Assembly: GCA_964537505.1 (NCBI GenBank)
Contig: CAZICK010000099.1
Coordinates: 1-13,546, forward strand
Length of the DNA stretch: 13,546 bases
Origin: DAINBT01 sp036732785
GTDB lineage: Bacteria; Planctomycetota; Phycisphaerae; Sedimentisphaerales; SM23-30
Direction: 5' to 3'
Under the pieces are notes generated by a model. The model was not told the origin of the DNA. It ran no database searches and was given only the letters and a program-made list of their open reading frames with translations. Shown in pieces: positions 6,918-13,546 of this stretch (position 1 is the stretch's first letter; each line of letters starts with the position of its first letter). A program made the translations under genes and the position numbers.

Positions 6918-9743
6918 TTATTGGCCCTGCCACACTTGCAGATCGAGCCTGCCCACACCAATGTTCTCAAACGGCCCGGCGGTCGGGTTCTGACTGTTCC
7001 TGGCATTGCCGAGATAATCGCGGTCAATTTGCAACGTGGTGCCATCGGGGTTTTCAAACGGTAAAGCCGGTATCTTAGCCTTACCGAGCAGTTCGGTCGT
7101 GACAAGATGATTTTGTTGATCCGCAGTGGTTTTCGGTAAGGTCACTTGCAGGTTAACGGCATCTCCTTTGTCTATGATTTTAATATCGGAGTCGAACTGC
7201 GGCTGATGAATAGAGTTTTTTTCTCCCGGGTACGGCGATGAACCATTCAGGTAAATATTGCCCTCAACCTGCATGGGTAGTAGTTTGGCATCGTCGTAGA
7301 TTTTCGTACCCGTGCCACCGACGAAAATGTTGTTGTAGAACCGGTTGTCGCCTCCGCTGATGTTGGTCAGACCCGCAATCTCGGTTGAATGTGGCTTGTG
7401 ATACGGAGTATGGCGACCTTGCGGATGAACGGAGATATTGCCGACAATCAGGTTATGCACAAACGCCCCTCCCTGGGAGCAATCCAGCACCGCCGTTTGG
7501 GATAGCAGCAGGTTGTTATCCACAATGTAAGGGCCGTGGTTGACTTCGAGGAAAAGATCATCTTGAACGTTGTCGTAGCAGATGTTGGCACTTACGCGAG
7601 CGCCTTGCGCCATCCAATCCAGCCAGATGCCACGGATGCAGTGGCGGATACGGTTGTTACGGATCAGGGTATCGATAGCCGCGTGCAACTTGATCCCAGC
7701 CATTTCAGCGCCGCCGAATGGCTTGTTCATACAAATATTGTAAATGTGGTTATCCGTAATTTGGCTGAACGCGCCGCCCATACTACCGCATATCCCGGCT
7801 GCACCGCAGTTGTAGATCGTGTTATTGCGGACGATGTGGGATCCGATATTCTGCTTCGACCAGCCGTTTTCCAGCGCACGCCGAACGACCTCATTATATC
7901 CATCGGCGCTTTCAGCGTTGTTGTGCCCTGACGCGCGGTCTTTACCGAGCGTAATCCCGACGCACTTCGAATCGCTGATCATGCAATTCTCGATAATCCA
8001 GCCTTTGCTCCAGTGCGTACCGATCAGGGCGATCTGCTCAGCCGTCGGGGCGGCCCATTGCGTCGCGGCCTGTTGCATGATGAAGCCACTGACGGTGATA
8101 TAGTTTCGACCGGGCTTATCAGGGTAGAAGCACGCGGGCCGCGCATTAATTTCGACTAGTCCCCCTTTGGGGTCCGCATCGCCGAAGTTCGCCCACAAGG
8201 TCGTATTCTTATCGTCGTTCTCGCAGTACCATCTCATCGCGGTTTGGGCAACCTTATCGAGCGAAACATCTTCAGAAATCGCCCTGCCGTTGAGATAGAC
8301 CTCACCTGTATGATGAATTCTTCCACGGGGGTCAAACCAATCCCCCTGAATGTGATCCTTATAGGGATTGTAATCACCGAAAAACGTATTGGGCAGCGTG
8401 ACCATCCACACACCTTTTTCTGTCTGCTTCCAGCCGGTGACGATCTCGGAACCCTTGATGATAACCTTCTCACCTTCAGCCGCCTTATAGGTGATACGTT
8501 TGGAATCGGATGTGCCCCCACGTGGCGGATTGATACGTTCGCGATAGGTCCCTTTATGGACTATGACCACGTCACCGCCCTGGGCGAGTTGCGCCGCCGC
8601 GGAGATAGTCCGTAGCGGCTGGGACGCAGAGCCGTTGTTGGTATCGTTTCCATTGACCGAAACGTGATAATCCTTGCCATCAGGCGAACCGCCCATTAAC
8701 TCGAGCATAGCATCGCCAAACGCCTTACCCATGCGACTGAACCAGATTATGCTGCCCAGATAATGATAAGGCCGATCCGAACCCACCTTATTCCACTCTT
8801 CGACATGATCCTGCCAACTATCGATAAGTCGTTCGGCGTTCTTATCCACCAAAACGTCCGTCCTGACCGCCTTGACATTTCCCTTAAACTCGGCGATTTT
8901 TTCCATCGCTAGTTGTGCATTCTGCACTTCCAGCATCCCGCCCTTAGCCCGCTGCGATCCATTTTGCCCCATTACTCCGATCACGAACGGCAGATTCGGC
9001 ACTTTCATATCCTTGCGCACGTCACGGATAAAGTGGGCCATATTGGACGCGTACTCGCCAGGCGCACTGCCCCACATATCGTTAAAACCCTGGAACCACA
9101 CAAAACCAGCCAGTTCGAGCTTTTTGCCTTTAAGTGCCGGAAACATCGTTTCGTAGTTCTCGAACGTTTCTTTGACCTCGCTCATTATGTTGCGATAGGA
9201 CGAACCGTACACCGCCTTGATCTCCGCCATTGTCGGCAGCGGATCATTGCGGTTGTTCTTCTCATTGTTGTTCTTGATCTTCGTTTGCGCATCCTCCAGT
9301 TCTTGCTGCAGCACCTCATCGCTGGGCATCCCCGCTGACGGCGGACGGAACAGCTTGAACAGCGAATGTCCGCCCCATGCCGCTTTGATGAGCACTATCG
9401 GCTCAGCAAAATGATCGCCCATAACATTACCAAACTCAAGTTCCACACCGCATTTGCCGGGCGACCCAAAACCAACCGTCAGCCCGCCATGCCGTTCGAG
9501 AAACTTAATCCAGACATCATCTCGCACAATGTATTTGCCATCCTTGTGTAGGTGTTTGAATAACTCTTTCGTCTCGGGCGCCTTAATCTGATAATCCAGC
9601 AGAGACACGTTCGCCTTGCCTTCCATGTTCGACTGACCCGCAAGAATAAACACCTTCGCCGGCTTCTCAGCTCCCAAAGCCGCCGCCGCCACCGACACGC
9701 CGATCGATACCATCAATGCCATAAACAGTATTTGTTTTTTCAT
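6918..9743 (-). CDS. Exported SASA-type esterase fused to a right-handed parallel beta-helix domain
   Basis: 941 residues. The ATG at 9743 has GAGGAG 8 nt upstream, an excellent site. A signal peptide covers 1-25 (MKK, hydrophobic core, LGA-E). The esterase domain (26 to about 350) has AGQSNMEG with candidate nucleophile S38, KAAWGGHSL, FVWFQGFNDMW and PYHYLGS with candidate catalytic H327. From residue 358 a new domain begins with DYHVSVNGNDTNNG, GGDVVIVHKGTYRERI and ITYKAAEGEKVIIKG, the usual entry of pectate-lyase-like beta-helix proteins. Asn-rich rungs (IVRNNTIYNC, ITDNHIYNI, IRNNRIRHC, IVDNNLLLS, FYNNIF) run to about residue 830. The C-terminus ends DYLGNARNSQNPTAGPFENIG, typical of this kind of beta-helix enzyme. 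It probably de-acetylates and cleaves the same extracellular polysaccharide; the glycan is unknown. GH141-like or PL-like helices are possible but not proven. Confidence 0.87.
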   Translation of the reverse strand: MKKQILFMALMVSIGVSVAAAALGAEKPAKVFILAGQSNMEGKANVSLLDYQIKAPETKELFKHLHKDGKYIVRDDVWIKFLERHGGLTVGFGSPGKCGVELEFGNVMGDHFAEPIVLIKAAWGGHSLFKLFRPPSAGMPSDEVLQQELEDAQTKIKNNNEKNNRNDPLPTMAEIKAVYGSSYRNIMSEVKETFENYETMFPALKGKKLELAGFVWFQGFNDMWGSAPGEYASNMAHFIRDVRKDMKVPNLPFVIGVMGQNGSQRAKGGMLEVQNAQLAMEKIAEFKGNVKAVRTDVLVDKNAERLIDSWQDHVEEWNKVGSDRPYHYLGSIIWFSRMGKAFGDAMLELMGGSPDGKDYHVSVNGNDTNNGSASQPLRTISAAAQLAQGGDVVIVHKGTYRERINPPRGGTSDSKRITYKAAEGEKVIIKGSEIVTGWKQTEKGVWMVTLPNTFFGDYNPYKDHIQGDWFDPRGRIHHTGEVYLNGRAISEDVSLDKVAQTAMRWYCENDDKNTTLWANFGDADPKGGLVEINARPACFYPDKPGRNYITVSGFIMQQAATQWAAPTAEQIALIGTHWSKGWIIENCMISDSKCVGITLGKDRASGHNNAESADGYNEVVRRALENGWSKQNIGSHIVRNNTIYNCGAAGICGSMGGAFSQITDNHIYNICMNKPFGGAEMAGIKLHAAIDTLIRNNRIRHCIRGIWLDWMAQGARVSANICYDNVQDDLFLEVNHGPYIVDNNLLLSQTAVLDCSQGGAFVHNLIVGNISVHPQGRHTPYHKPHSTEIAGLTNISGGDNRFYNNIFVGGTGTKIYDDAKLLPMQVEGNIYLNGSSPYPGEKNSIHQPQFDSDIKIIDKGDAVNLQVTLPKTTADQQNHLVTTELLGKAKIPALPFENPDGTTLQIDRDYLGNARNSQNPTAGPFENIGVGRLDLQVWQGQ

Positions 9744-9829
9744 GGTCGATACTCCTCAATTAAGGCAATTCTACTTTTCCAATTTTCTTGTCACGTATTT
9801 ACTTTTCCTTCTGACCTCTGTCTCCCAAC

Positions 9830-9857
9830 AGTATAACAAGCCCCCATTCCTTGTCAA
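9830..9857 (-). promoter_or_regulatory. Sigma-70-like promoter for the esterase/beta-helix gene
   Basis: A perfect TTGACA (-35, 9857-9852), 16-nt spacer, TATACT (-10, 9835-9830), reading left. Predicted leader about 80 nt, with the GAGGAG ribosome-binding site at 9757-9752. Confidence 0.6.
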
Positions 9858-9864
9858 TACTCAC

Positions 9865-9969
9865 CTAATCCTTTAATTTTGGACCAGTTATATTCATGGC
9901 CCTGCCATCACCCATATTGACCCCCCAAATTTTATTCGGCGGGTTTCCACCAACGATGTTATCAGGCAT
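9865..9969 (-). CDS. Possible small protein, 34 codons, hypothetical
   Basis: ATG at 9969 with GGAGG 7 nt upstream (9981-9977), stop TAG at 9867-9865. The product starts MPDNIVGGNPPNKIWG, is Gly/Asn-rich and has no membrane segment or recognised domain. The same frame stays open upstream for about 25 codons, so it could instead be the tail of a decayed gene. It ends 7 nt before the -35 of the esterase/beta-helix promoter. The ribosome-binding site is the main support. Confidence 0.3.
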   Translation of the reverse strand: MPDNIVGGNPPNKIWGVNMGDGRAMNITGPKLKD

Positions 9970-9993
9970 TTGTGGCCCTCCACTTAAAAAACC

Positions 9994-10021
9994 TTGACGA
10001 CAGTCCAAGAATGGATATACT
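9994..10021 (+). promoter_or_regulatory. Rightward sigma-70-like promoter candidate ahead of the sigma-factor remnant
   Basis: TTGACG (9994-9999), 16-nt spacer, TATACT (10016-10021). It would give an unusually long leader of about 310 nt before the GTG at 10341. Confidence 0.4.
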
Positions 10022-10075
10022 GACCCTAAGTTGTTGTTTTGTGGCTGGTTGTGTTAACCGGCCGAACTTGAAAAT

Positions 10076-10092
10076 CAGGCCCCAAGGGCCTG
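10076..10092 (+). other. Perfect 7-bp hairpin in the leader upstream of the sigma-factor remnant
   Basis: CAGGCCC (10076-10082), loop CAA, GGGCCTG (10086-10092). A short T-run (ATTTTT) comes 11 nt later, too far for a standard intrinsic terminator. It may be a structural element of the leader or a weak attenuator. Confidence 0.4.
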
Positions 10093-10340
10093 AACGGTTA
10101 CGATTTTTCATGGGGGCTTTGCCGGCAAACCCAATCTCAAGAGCCACCGGCATATATACTCCGGGATTGATACCAATGCGATAAATCCACGGAGTCGCTT
10201 TCGGATATTGAAATGAATAACATATCTCCTCGCAGGCCGATAGAATACAGCAGTTTTCAGCTTAAAATCCTGCACAGATTCTTGTAAGGAGCCATAAAAA
10301 GGAATACGGTTTTGTGACAACCACGGAGGTAAGCCAGATT

Positions 10341-10661
10341 GTGAAACCGCCACCGTCGGCCCATCGGTCGGCAGCGAAATTGGACCTTGAGCAGGAGTTT
10401 GGCCGCCAGGTGCCCCGGCTCAGGCGGATTGTTGCGGGAATGGGCCTTGGCGGCCCGGACGGTGATGATGTGCTCCATGACGTGTACCTGGCGGCGATGA
10501 AGATGAAGCAGACCGACCGCACCGACCGCCTCGAACCGCGTGCTAAAAAACGACGACCCAAAACCTATTCCCTAATGAACCAACCCCGATCTGAAATGCG
10601 AAAGGTGGTTTACCGACTGTCCACACTGTCCCCTTTAATTTACCTAATAGCGGAATTTTAG
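10341..10661 (+). pseudogene. Truncated ECF-type sigma factor (region 2 fragment only)
   Basis: GTG at 10341 has GGAGGT 10 nt upstream; another in-frame GTG lies at 10314. After a short Pro-rich start, residues about 14-54 read LEQEFGRQVPRLRRIVAGMG then DGDDVLHDVYLAAMK, which resembles sigma-70 regions 2.1-2.2 (helix, then the D/E-D-x-x-H/Q-D-V core-binding motif). After that the frame becomes basic and uninformative (DRTDRLEPRAKKRRPKTYS) and stops. No region 2.3-2.4 or region 4 is found in any frame downstream. At 106 codons it is well short of the 160-200 residues usual for ECF factors. Most likely a 3'-deleted remnant; a short free-standing protein is less likely. Confidence 0.5.
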
Positions 10662-10706
10662 AACATGAATGAATCAATTGCAGGAAAAAAGTACCCTGTC
10701 CCCTTT
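10626..10706. repeat. Direct pair of CTGTCCCCTTT motifs
   Basis: CTGTCCCCTTT occurs at 10626-10636 and 10696-10706 in the same orientation (AAAGGGGACAG on the minus strand), 70 nt apart, between the sigma-factor remnant and the 3' end of the sulfatase gene. The second copy lies inside GGAAAA...TTTTCC arms (10683-10709). From memory, AAAGGGGACAG motifs are common in dispersed, transposase-associated intergenic repeats; that link is not proven here. Confidence 0.35.
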
Positions 10707-10713
10707 TCCGCCC

Positions 10714-12609
10714 TCATTTGCTGAAGCGGGCGAGATCCTTCATAATCTGAATGAGGTGCTGTTGGCGAGACTGGTAGAACGCAGTAGTGTCAAGGACTTC
10801 GGTGTCGTATTTGGTGGTGACTTTTTGGCGGGCGAATGCTTTGATAGGGAAGGTGGCTTTGTATTCGTTATCGACATAAGCTAAGGTGTTCCAACTGGCC
10901 AGGATGGTAAACTCTCGTCGTGCCGCTCCGAGCAAATCGAAGCCCAGAGAATAATCCTCCGGAGGGTTGGTTACACCAAGCAGGGGCAGCAAGGTAGCGG
11001 GAACATCAAGATGACTGGTTATATGTGTGATTTGGCGGCGTTCGATGCCTGGAATCCACAGGATCAGCGGAGAACGGGTCTGTTCTTCGCTAAAGTCGGA
11101 GTTGTGTCCCCAGCGGCCCTTCTCCATGAAGGCTTCGCCATGATCACCGGCGATCAATACGATAGTGGAGGAAAGTAGATCGTGATCTTGGAGATAGGTG
11201 ATGACACGGTTGATCTGAGTATCAACAAAGTTACAAGCGTTGATGTAGCGGTTTTTGATAAGAGCAATATCGTTTTTCAGGTCAACGGTGGCGTAATTGA
11301 AGTTTTCCAGATAAGGAGTGCGGATGGCGTTTTCCGGGGGGAAGCTGTAGCGGGAATGAGTGGCGTCGAAGAACATAAAAGTCATAAAGGGCTGGTCGGG
11401 ATCTCGACGCTCGATAAAATCGAGCATGCGATTGATACACTCGCGATCACGTTCCCATCCGGGACCAGAGTCGATCAGAGATGTGTCAATCAAGCAACTG
11501 CGTGGCAGACGGGCGAAGATAGTTTTGTCAAATTCGGGAGAAGAAAAGGTGGCACTGTTGAACATTCTCATCTGGTAGTTGTCCTTGATGAGCAAATCAA
11601 TGAGCAGAGGACTGCGGTTTTCCTCCAGAAAAGGAAACCAGTAATTGCCATATAGGCCGTAAAACATGGCGAATACACCCATCCGAGAGGCATTCCCGCC
11701 ACTGTAGTGCTGCAGAAAGTAAACGCCTCTTTGGGCGAAAGCGTAAGTAGCGGGCGTGATCTGGGGATCTATGGCATCAGCACGAAAGGATTCGATCATA
11801 AGCCAAACAATGTTGTAAGTTTTATGATCGGAACGCCGCTGAATAACCTTCAAGGGATATTGAAGATTGATATCATGAACCTTCATTTTGAAGGATGGGT
11901 CTTTCTTGGGGGTAAATCCGAAAGATCGGGCTAAACGATTGAAGGTGATAGGTAGATAAATGGGAAAGGCGCTTGGGACAGTGAGAATAGGGGCGTAAGC
12001 GTGGAAACTGCTCAGACCGTAGGCGATACCTTGAAACGTTCCCAGTATTAACAACAGCACGAGGGCGATGTTAAAACGGCGTTTAGTAAAAAAGATTTGA
12101 CAGGATATTTTAAATCGATTCACCTTCAACAATAAAATCATCATCAGTCCTTGCACCAGAAAAAAACCACCGATAACACCGATGAAGGAAAGGATGCTGG
12201 AGGTACTGCCGCCCATCGAGGCTATTCCGCCATTGGTGGTGACAATGTTCCAGACGAAGCCATTCAGGTGGAAGTCGAAAATGCCGAAGATCATGCTGTC
12301 GGCAAATACCAATATTTGGAGCAGACCAAGGACAAAGACCGCCCAACCGTAAACGATCCAGTCGGGTTTTAATCGCAGTCTTAGGCAAAAGAAAGCTAAG
12401 CGTTTCCAGGCGAGAAAGTAATGCAACAACATGACCAGCAGAGAAAACGGTACTAGATAGATGAAGCAGTAAGTGAGATAGACAGCCCCGGCGAAGAAGA
12501 AAGTGGCTGAGTTAACATATTGGATTTGTCCCAGATAAGCCGAGGCGTTAAGCAAAAGTACCAGATACGACAAGACAAAATATTGGTTTAAAACTGTTTT
12601 CCTGTTCAT
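10714..12609 (-). CDS. Membrane-anchored sulfatase-fold protein, YejM/PbgA- or LtaS-like
   Basis: 631 residues. Five hydrophobic segments (about 10-27, 35-66, 84-105, 138-162, 179-199) are followed by a linker and a soluble alkaline-phosphatase/sulfatase-fold domain from about residue 264. Motifs seen: NIVWLMIESFRAD (metal ligand candidate E273), HYSGGNASRMGVFAMFYG (nucleophile loop), FFDATHSRYSFP (H418), AGDHGEAFMEKGRWGH (D489, H490, H502). The topology and the GN-xx-R-xG-x-F-x-x-FYG loop match YejM/DUF3413-type proteins better than classical LtaS. The usual Thr nucleophile position appears to be Ser (S308) with Ala before it. It should sit in the inner membrane with the sulfatase domain outside. 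In enterobacteria YejM controls lipopolysaccharide synthesis; in this lineage the role is unknown (envelope lipid or polymer phospho-transfer is possible). ATG 12609 lacks a clear ribosome-binding site, common in this phylum. Confidence 0.85.
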   Translation of the reverse strand: MNRKTVLNQYFVLSYLVLLLNASAYLGQIQYVNSATFFFAGAVYLTYCFIYLVPFSLLVMLLHYFLAWKRLAFFCLRLRLKPDWIVYGWAVFVLGLLQILVFADSMIFGIFDFHLNGFVWNIVTTNGGIASMGGSTSSILSFIGVIGGFFLVQGLMMILLLKVNRFKISCQIFFTKRRFNIALVLLLILGTFQGIAYGLSSFHAYAPILTVPSAFPIYLPITFNRLARSFGFTPKKDPSFKMKVHDINLQYPLKVIQRRSDHKTYNIVWLMIESFRADAIDPQITPATYAFAQRGVYFLQHYSGGNASRMGVFAMFYGLYGNYWFPFLEENRSPLLIDLLIKDNYQMRMFNSATFSSPEFDKTIFARLPRSCLIDTSLIDSGPGWERDRECINRMLDFIERRDPDQPFMTFMFFDATHSRYSFPPENAIRTPYLENFNYATVDLKNDIALIKNRYINACNFVDTQINRVITYLQDHDLLSSTIVLIAGDHGEAFMEKGRWGHNSDFSEEQTRSPLILWIPGIERRQITHITSHLDVPATLLPLLGVTNPPEDYSLGFDLLGAARREFTILASWNTLAYVDNEYKATFPIKAFARQKVTTKYDTEVLDTTAFYQSRQQHLIQIMKDLARFSK

Positions 12610-12723
12610 GGGAAAATTTAAGGCGTCAGGAACCTTTTTTCCTTTCTCTGTTCCTATTTCTCTTCTTAGCGTCTTTGCGGGATTCCTTCCTATCCCAACA
12701 CAGTCTATCTCGACTATAAACCA

Positions 12724-12752
12724 AACCTACCACGGCCCCTCCAAAATGTCAA
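12724..12752 (-). promoter_or_regulatory. Sigma-70-like promoter for the membrane sulfatase
   Basis: A perfect TTGACA (-35, 12752-12747), 17-nt spacer, TAGGTT (-10, 12729-12724), reading left. Predicted leader about 108 nt. Confidence 0.4.
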
Positions 12753-12869
12753 ACAAAATCCCGACTTTTCACCTCCTCTTTCCTTTTCTACCCCTGGACC
12801 GCCCACTTCCAACTCCGCCCTCTTCTGACTTCTGAGGTGCTAAACGGATGACGGACACTCGAAGCTTAG

Positions 12870-12960
12870 TACTACAGCGCGATTTTATGCGATTAACTGC
12901 GTTTTTGATACTGATAATGCGGTTTAAAATGTCAAATATCAGCTAAGTCGCGCTGTAGTA
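12870..12960. mobile_element. MITE-like element, 91 bp, perfect 13-bp terminal inverted repeats
   Basis: TACTACAGCGCGA (12870-12882) and its exact complement TCGCGCTGTAGTA (12948-12960) bound an AT-rich, non-coding interior. TTAG occurs immediately outside both ends (12866-12869 and 12961-12964). If instead the TA at each end is the target duplication, the ends are CTACAGCGCGA, in the style of IS630/Tc1-mariner-family elements. A weaker inner hairpin CTGATA/TATCAG lies at 12911-12942. There is no transposase, so it would be a non-autonomous element. It sits between the divergent sulfatase and DoxX genes. Confidence 0.5.
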
Positions 12961-13023
12961 TTAGCATTAAGCCACCTCTGCGGGTGTCCAGTATTTTTCT
13001 CTTTTCGATATTATCGCTACGGC

Positions 13024-13029
13024 TATAAT
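13024..13029 (+). promoter_or_regulatory. -10 box (TATAAT) for the DoxX gene
   Basis: A perfect TATAAT lies 44 nt before the ATG. The -35 is weak (TTTTCG or CTTTTC near 13001-13007). It gives a leader of about 38 nt. The right end of the MITE-like element is about 60 nt upstream. Confidence 0.5.
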
Positions 13030-13062
13030 AGGCTCCGTTGTCGCAGGCGATAGTGCTCTGCT

Positions 13063-13066
13063 GGAG
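13063..13066 (+). promoter_or_regulatory. Ribosome-binding site deciding the DoxX start
   Basis: GGAG with a 7-nt spacer before ATG 13074. An upstream in-frame TTG (13038) would place 12 extra residues, start close to the predicted transcription start, and has no such site. Confidence 0.7.
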
Positions 13067-13073
13067 AGCAAAT

Positions 13074-13526
13074 ATGGAAAAACAAAACAGAGCAAAACCG
13101 GCAAACACTCTGCAAACGTGGGTCCTGTTTCTGATGCGCGCCGCGATCGGTTGGCATTTTCTCTATGGGGGCCTTGACAAACTCTTGAGCCAGGGTTGGA
13201 CCTCCCGTGCCTACCTGGCCAGCTCGAACTGGTTTTTAGCGGATGTATATCACTGGATGTCAAATCTGCCCGGATTGATGTCAGTCGTTGATGTACTTAA
13301 TATCTGGGGACAAATCATAATTGGATTATGTCTTATGCTCGGATTATTCACACGCCTGGCGTGCATTGCCGGGGCTTTACTATTGGCTCTTTACTACGTG
13401 ACTTATGTACCCACAGCCGTTGTTAACAGCCAACTTATTGAACTTATCGCCCTTGGCGTCCTTGCTGGCGTACCTGCCGCTAACTGCCTGGGCTATAATA
13501 CTCCCCAAAAACTGGGCGCGAAATGA
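13074..13526 (+). CDS. DoxX-family integral membrane protein
   Basis: 150 residues. After a short polar N-terminus, four hydrophobic segments occur at about 14-36, 64-92, 95-113 and 118-136. The first holds LMRAAIGWHFLYGGLDKLL, the typical DoxX opening (R-x-x-x-G-x-x-F-x-x-x-G-x-x-K). The DoxX group includes the small subunit of thiosulfate:quinone oxidoreductase and many uncharacterised membrane proteins linked to redox or sulfur metabolism, located in the cytoplasmic membrane. A Trp-rich stretch between segments 1 and 2 (about 40-62) is probably a loop outside the membrane. The length fits the family. It has its own promoter and likely heads an operon, because the stop overlaps a possible next start. 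The substrate is not known. Confidence 0.82.
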   Translation: MEKQNRAKPANTLQTWVLFLMRAAIGWHFLYGGLDKLLSQGWTSRAYLASSNWFLADVYHWMSNLPGLMSVVDVLNIWGQIIIGLCLMLGLFTRLACIAGALLLALYYVTYVPTAVVNSQLIELIALGVLAGVPAANCLGYNTPQKLGAK

Positions 13527-13546
13527 GCGATTTTAAGATGTATTTG
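13523..13546 (+). CDS. First eight codons of a possible downstream gene
   Basis: ATG at 13523 overlaps the DoxX stop as ATGA and opens MSDFKMYL to the window edge. The 4-nt overlap is typical of translationally coupled operon genes. Another in-frame ATG is at 13538. Too short to assign a function. Confidence 0.3.

Larger units (their letters stand above)
9744..10313. other. Accessory-looking intergenic stretch
   Basis: This holds the esterase leader and promoter, a possible small ORF, a rightward promoter candidate and a hairpin at 10076-10092. The stretch 10093-10313 shows no gene with a ribosome-binding site. Its several inverted patches (for example gccggc and ccaccggc near 10120-10150) could form structured RNA, but no known riboswitch or tRNA was recognised. 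Confidence 0.45.
12610..13073. other. Divergent intergenic region between the sulfatase and DoxX genes
   Basis: The left part is the leader and promoter of the sulfatase, the centre is the MITE-like element, and the right part is the DoxX promoter and leader. I see no additional gene; 12753-12865 shows no feature. Confidence 0.5.

Noticed and set aside
10022..10340. Known riboswitch (c-di-GMP, cobalamin, SAM, glycine) or tRNA
   Set aside because: I compared the stretch by eye with the core motifs of these classes on both strands and found no match.
10108..10353. Minus-strand ORF of 81 codons in the gap next to the sigma-factor remnant
   Set aside because: No ribosome-binding site, no domain, and it overlaps the better supported GTG start and leader on the plus strand.
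12110..12388. Out-of-frame ORFs inside the membrane sulfatase
   Set aside because: Shadow frames; the sulfatase frame has membrane segments and catalytic motifs without interruption.
13491..13500. Second ggctataata, identical to the DoxX -10 region
   Set aside because: It lies inside the DoxX coding sequence (Gly-Tyr-Asn codons) and has no suitable -35; probably coincidence.

Overview
The window reads as a piece of a Planctomycetota chromosome, most likely class Phycisphaerae (Sedimentisphaerales-like). This is inferred from protein style, not from a marker gene. The pointers are a long exported TPR-STN secretin-type protein with a Gly/Met-rich insert, exported SASA-type carbohydrate esterases, Fn3-like repeats of the VYFGT...YYWRID...VWSF type, a dockerin-like DVNLDGxVDxxD segment followed by LamG, and a YejM-like membrane sulfatase. 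Gene density is modest, intergenic gaps are long, and all the large genes lie on the minus strand.

Layout. 1-3082 (minus, runs off the left edge): a Sec-exported protein with coiled-coil and TPR-like segments, a secretin/TonB short N-terminal (STN, N0-like) domain and a Gly-Gly-Met low-complexity insert; the secretin core expected next is outside the window. 3083-3671: non-coding DNA with a strong promoter for that gene, two small direct repeats and a REP-like palindrome. 3672-6593 (minus): a modular esterase (beta-sandwich, two Fn3-like, SASA esterase, dockerin-like, LamG). 6918-9743 (minus): a second SASA esterase fused to a large right-handed parallel beta-helix domain. A perfect hairpin and a separate promoter between the two esterases suggest two transcription units. 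9744-10713: an accessory-looking gap with divergent promoter candidates, a possible 34-codon ORF, a hairpin and a truncated ECF-type sigma-factor remnant on the plus strand. 10714-12609 (minus): a five-helix membrane protein with a periplasmic-type sulfatase-fold domain (YejM/PbgA- or LtaS-like). 12610-13073: promoters and a 91-bp MITE-like inverted-repeat element. 13074-13526 (plus): a DoxX-family membrane protein, with the first eight codons of a possible next gene overlapping its stop by ATGA.

How the parts may work together. The two esterases look like extracellular de-acetylating enzymes for plant- or algal-type polysaccharides: one carries binding and dockerin-like modules, the other a polysaccharide lyase/hydrolase-type beta-helix. 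The secretin-like gene could belong to an export or pilus-like machine, but nothing ties it functionally to the esterases except position. No RNA genes, CRISPR array or complete insertion sequence were seen. Good sigma-70-like promoters (TTGACA-type -35 with 16-17 nt spacing) can be placed in front of most transcription units by eye.
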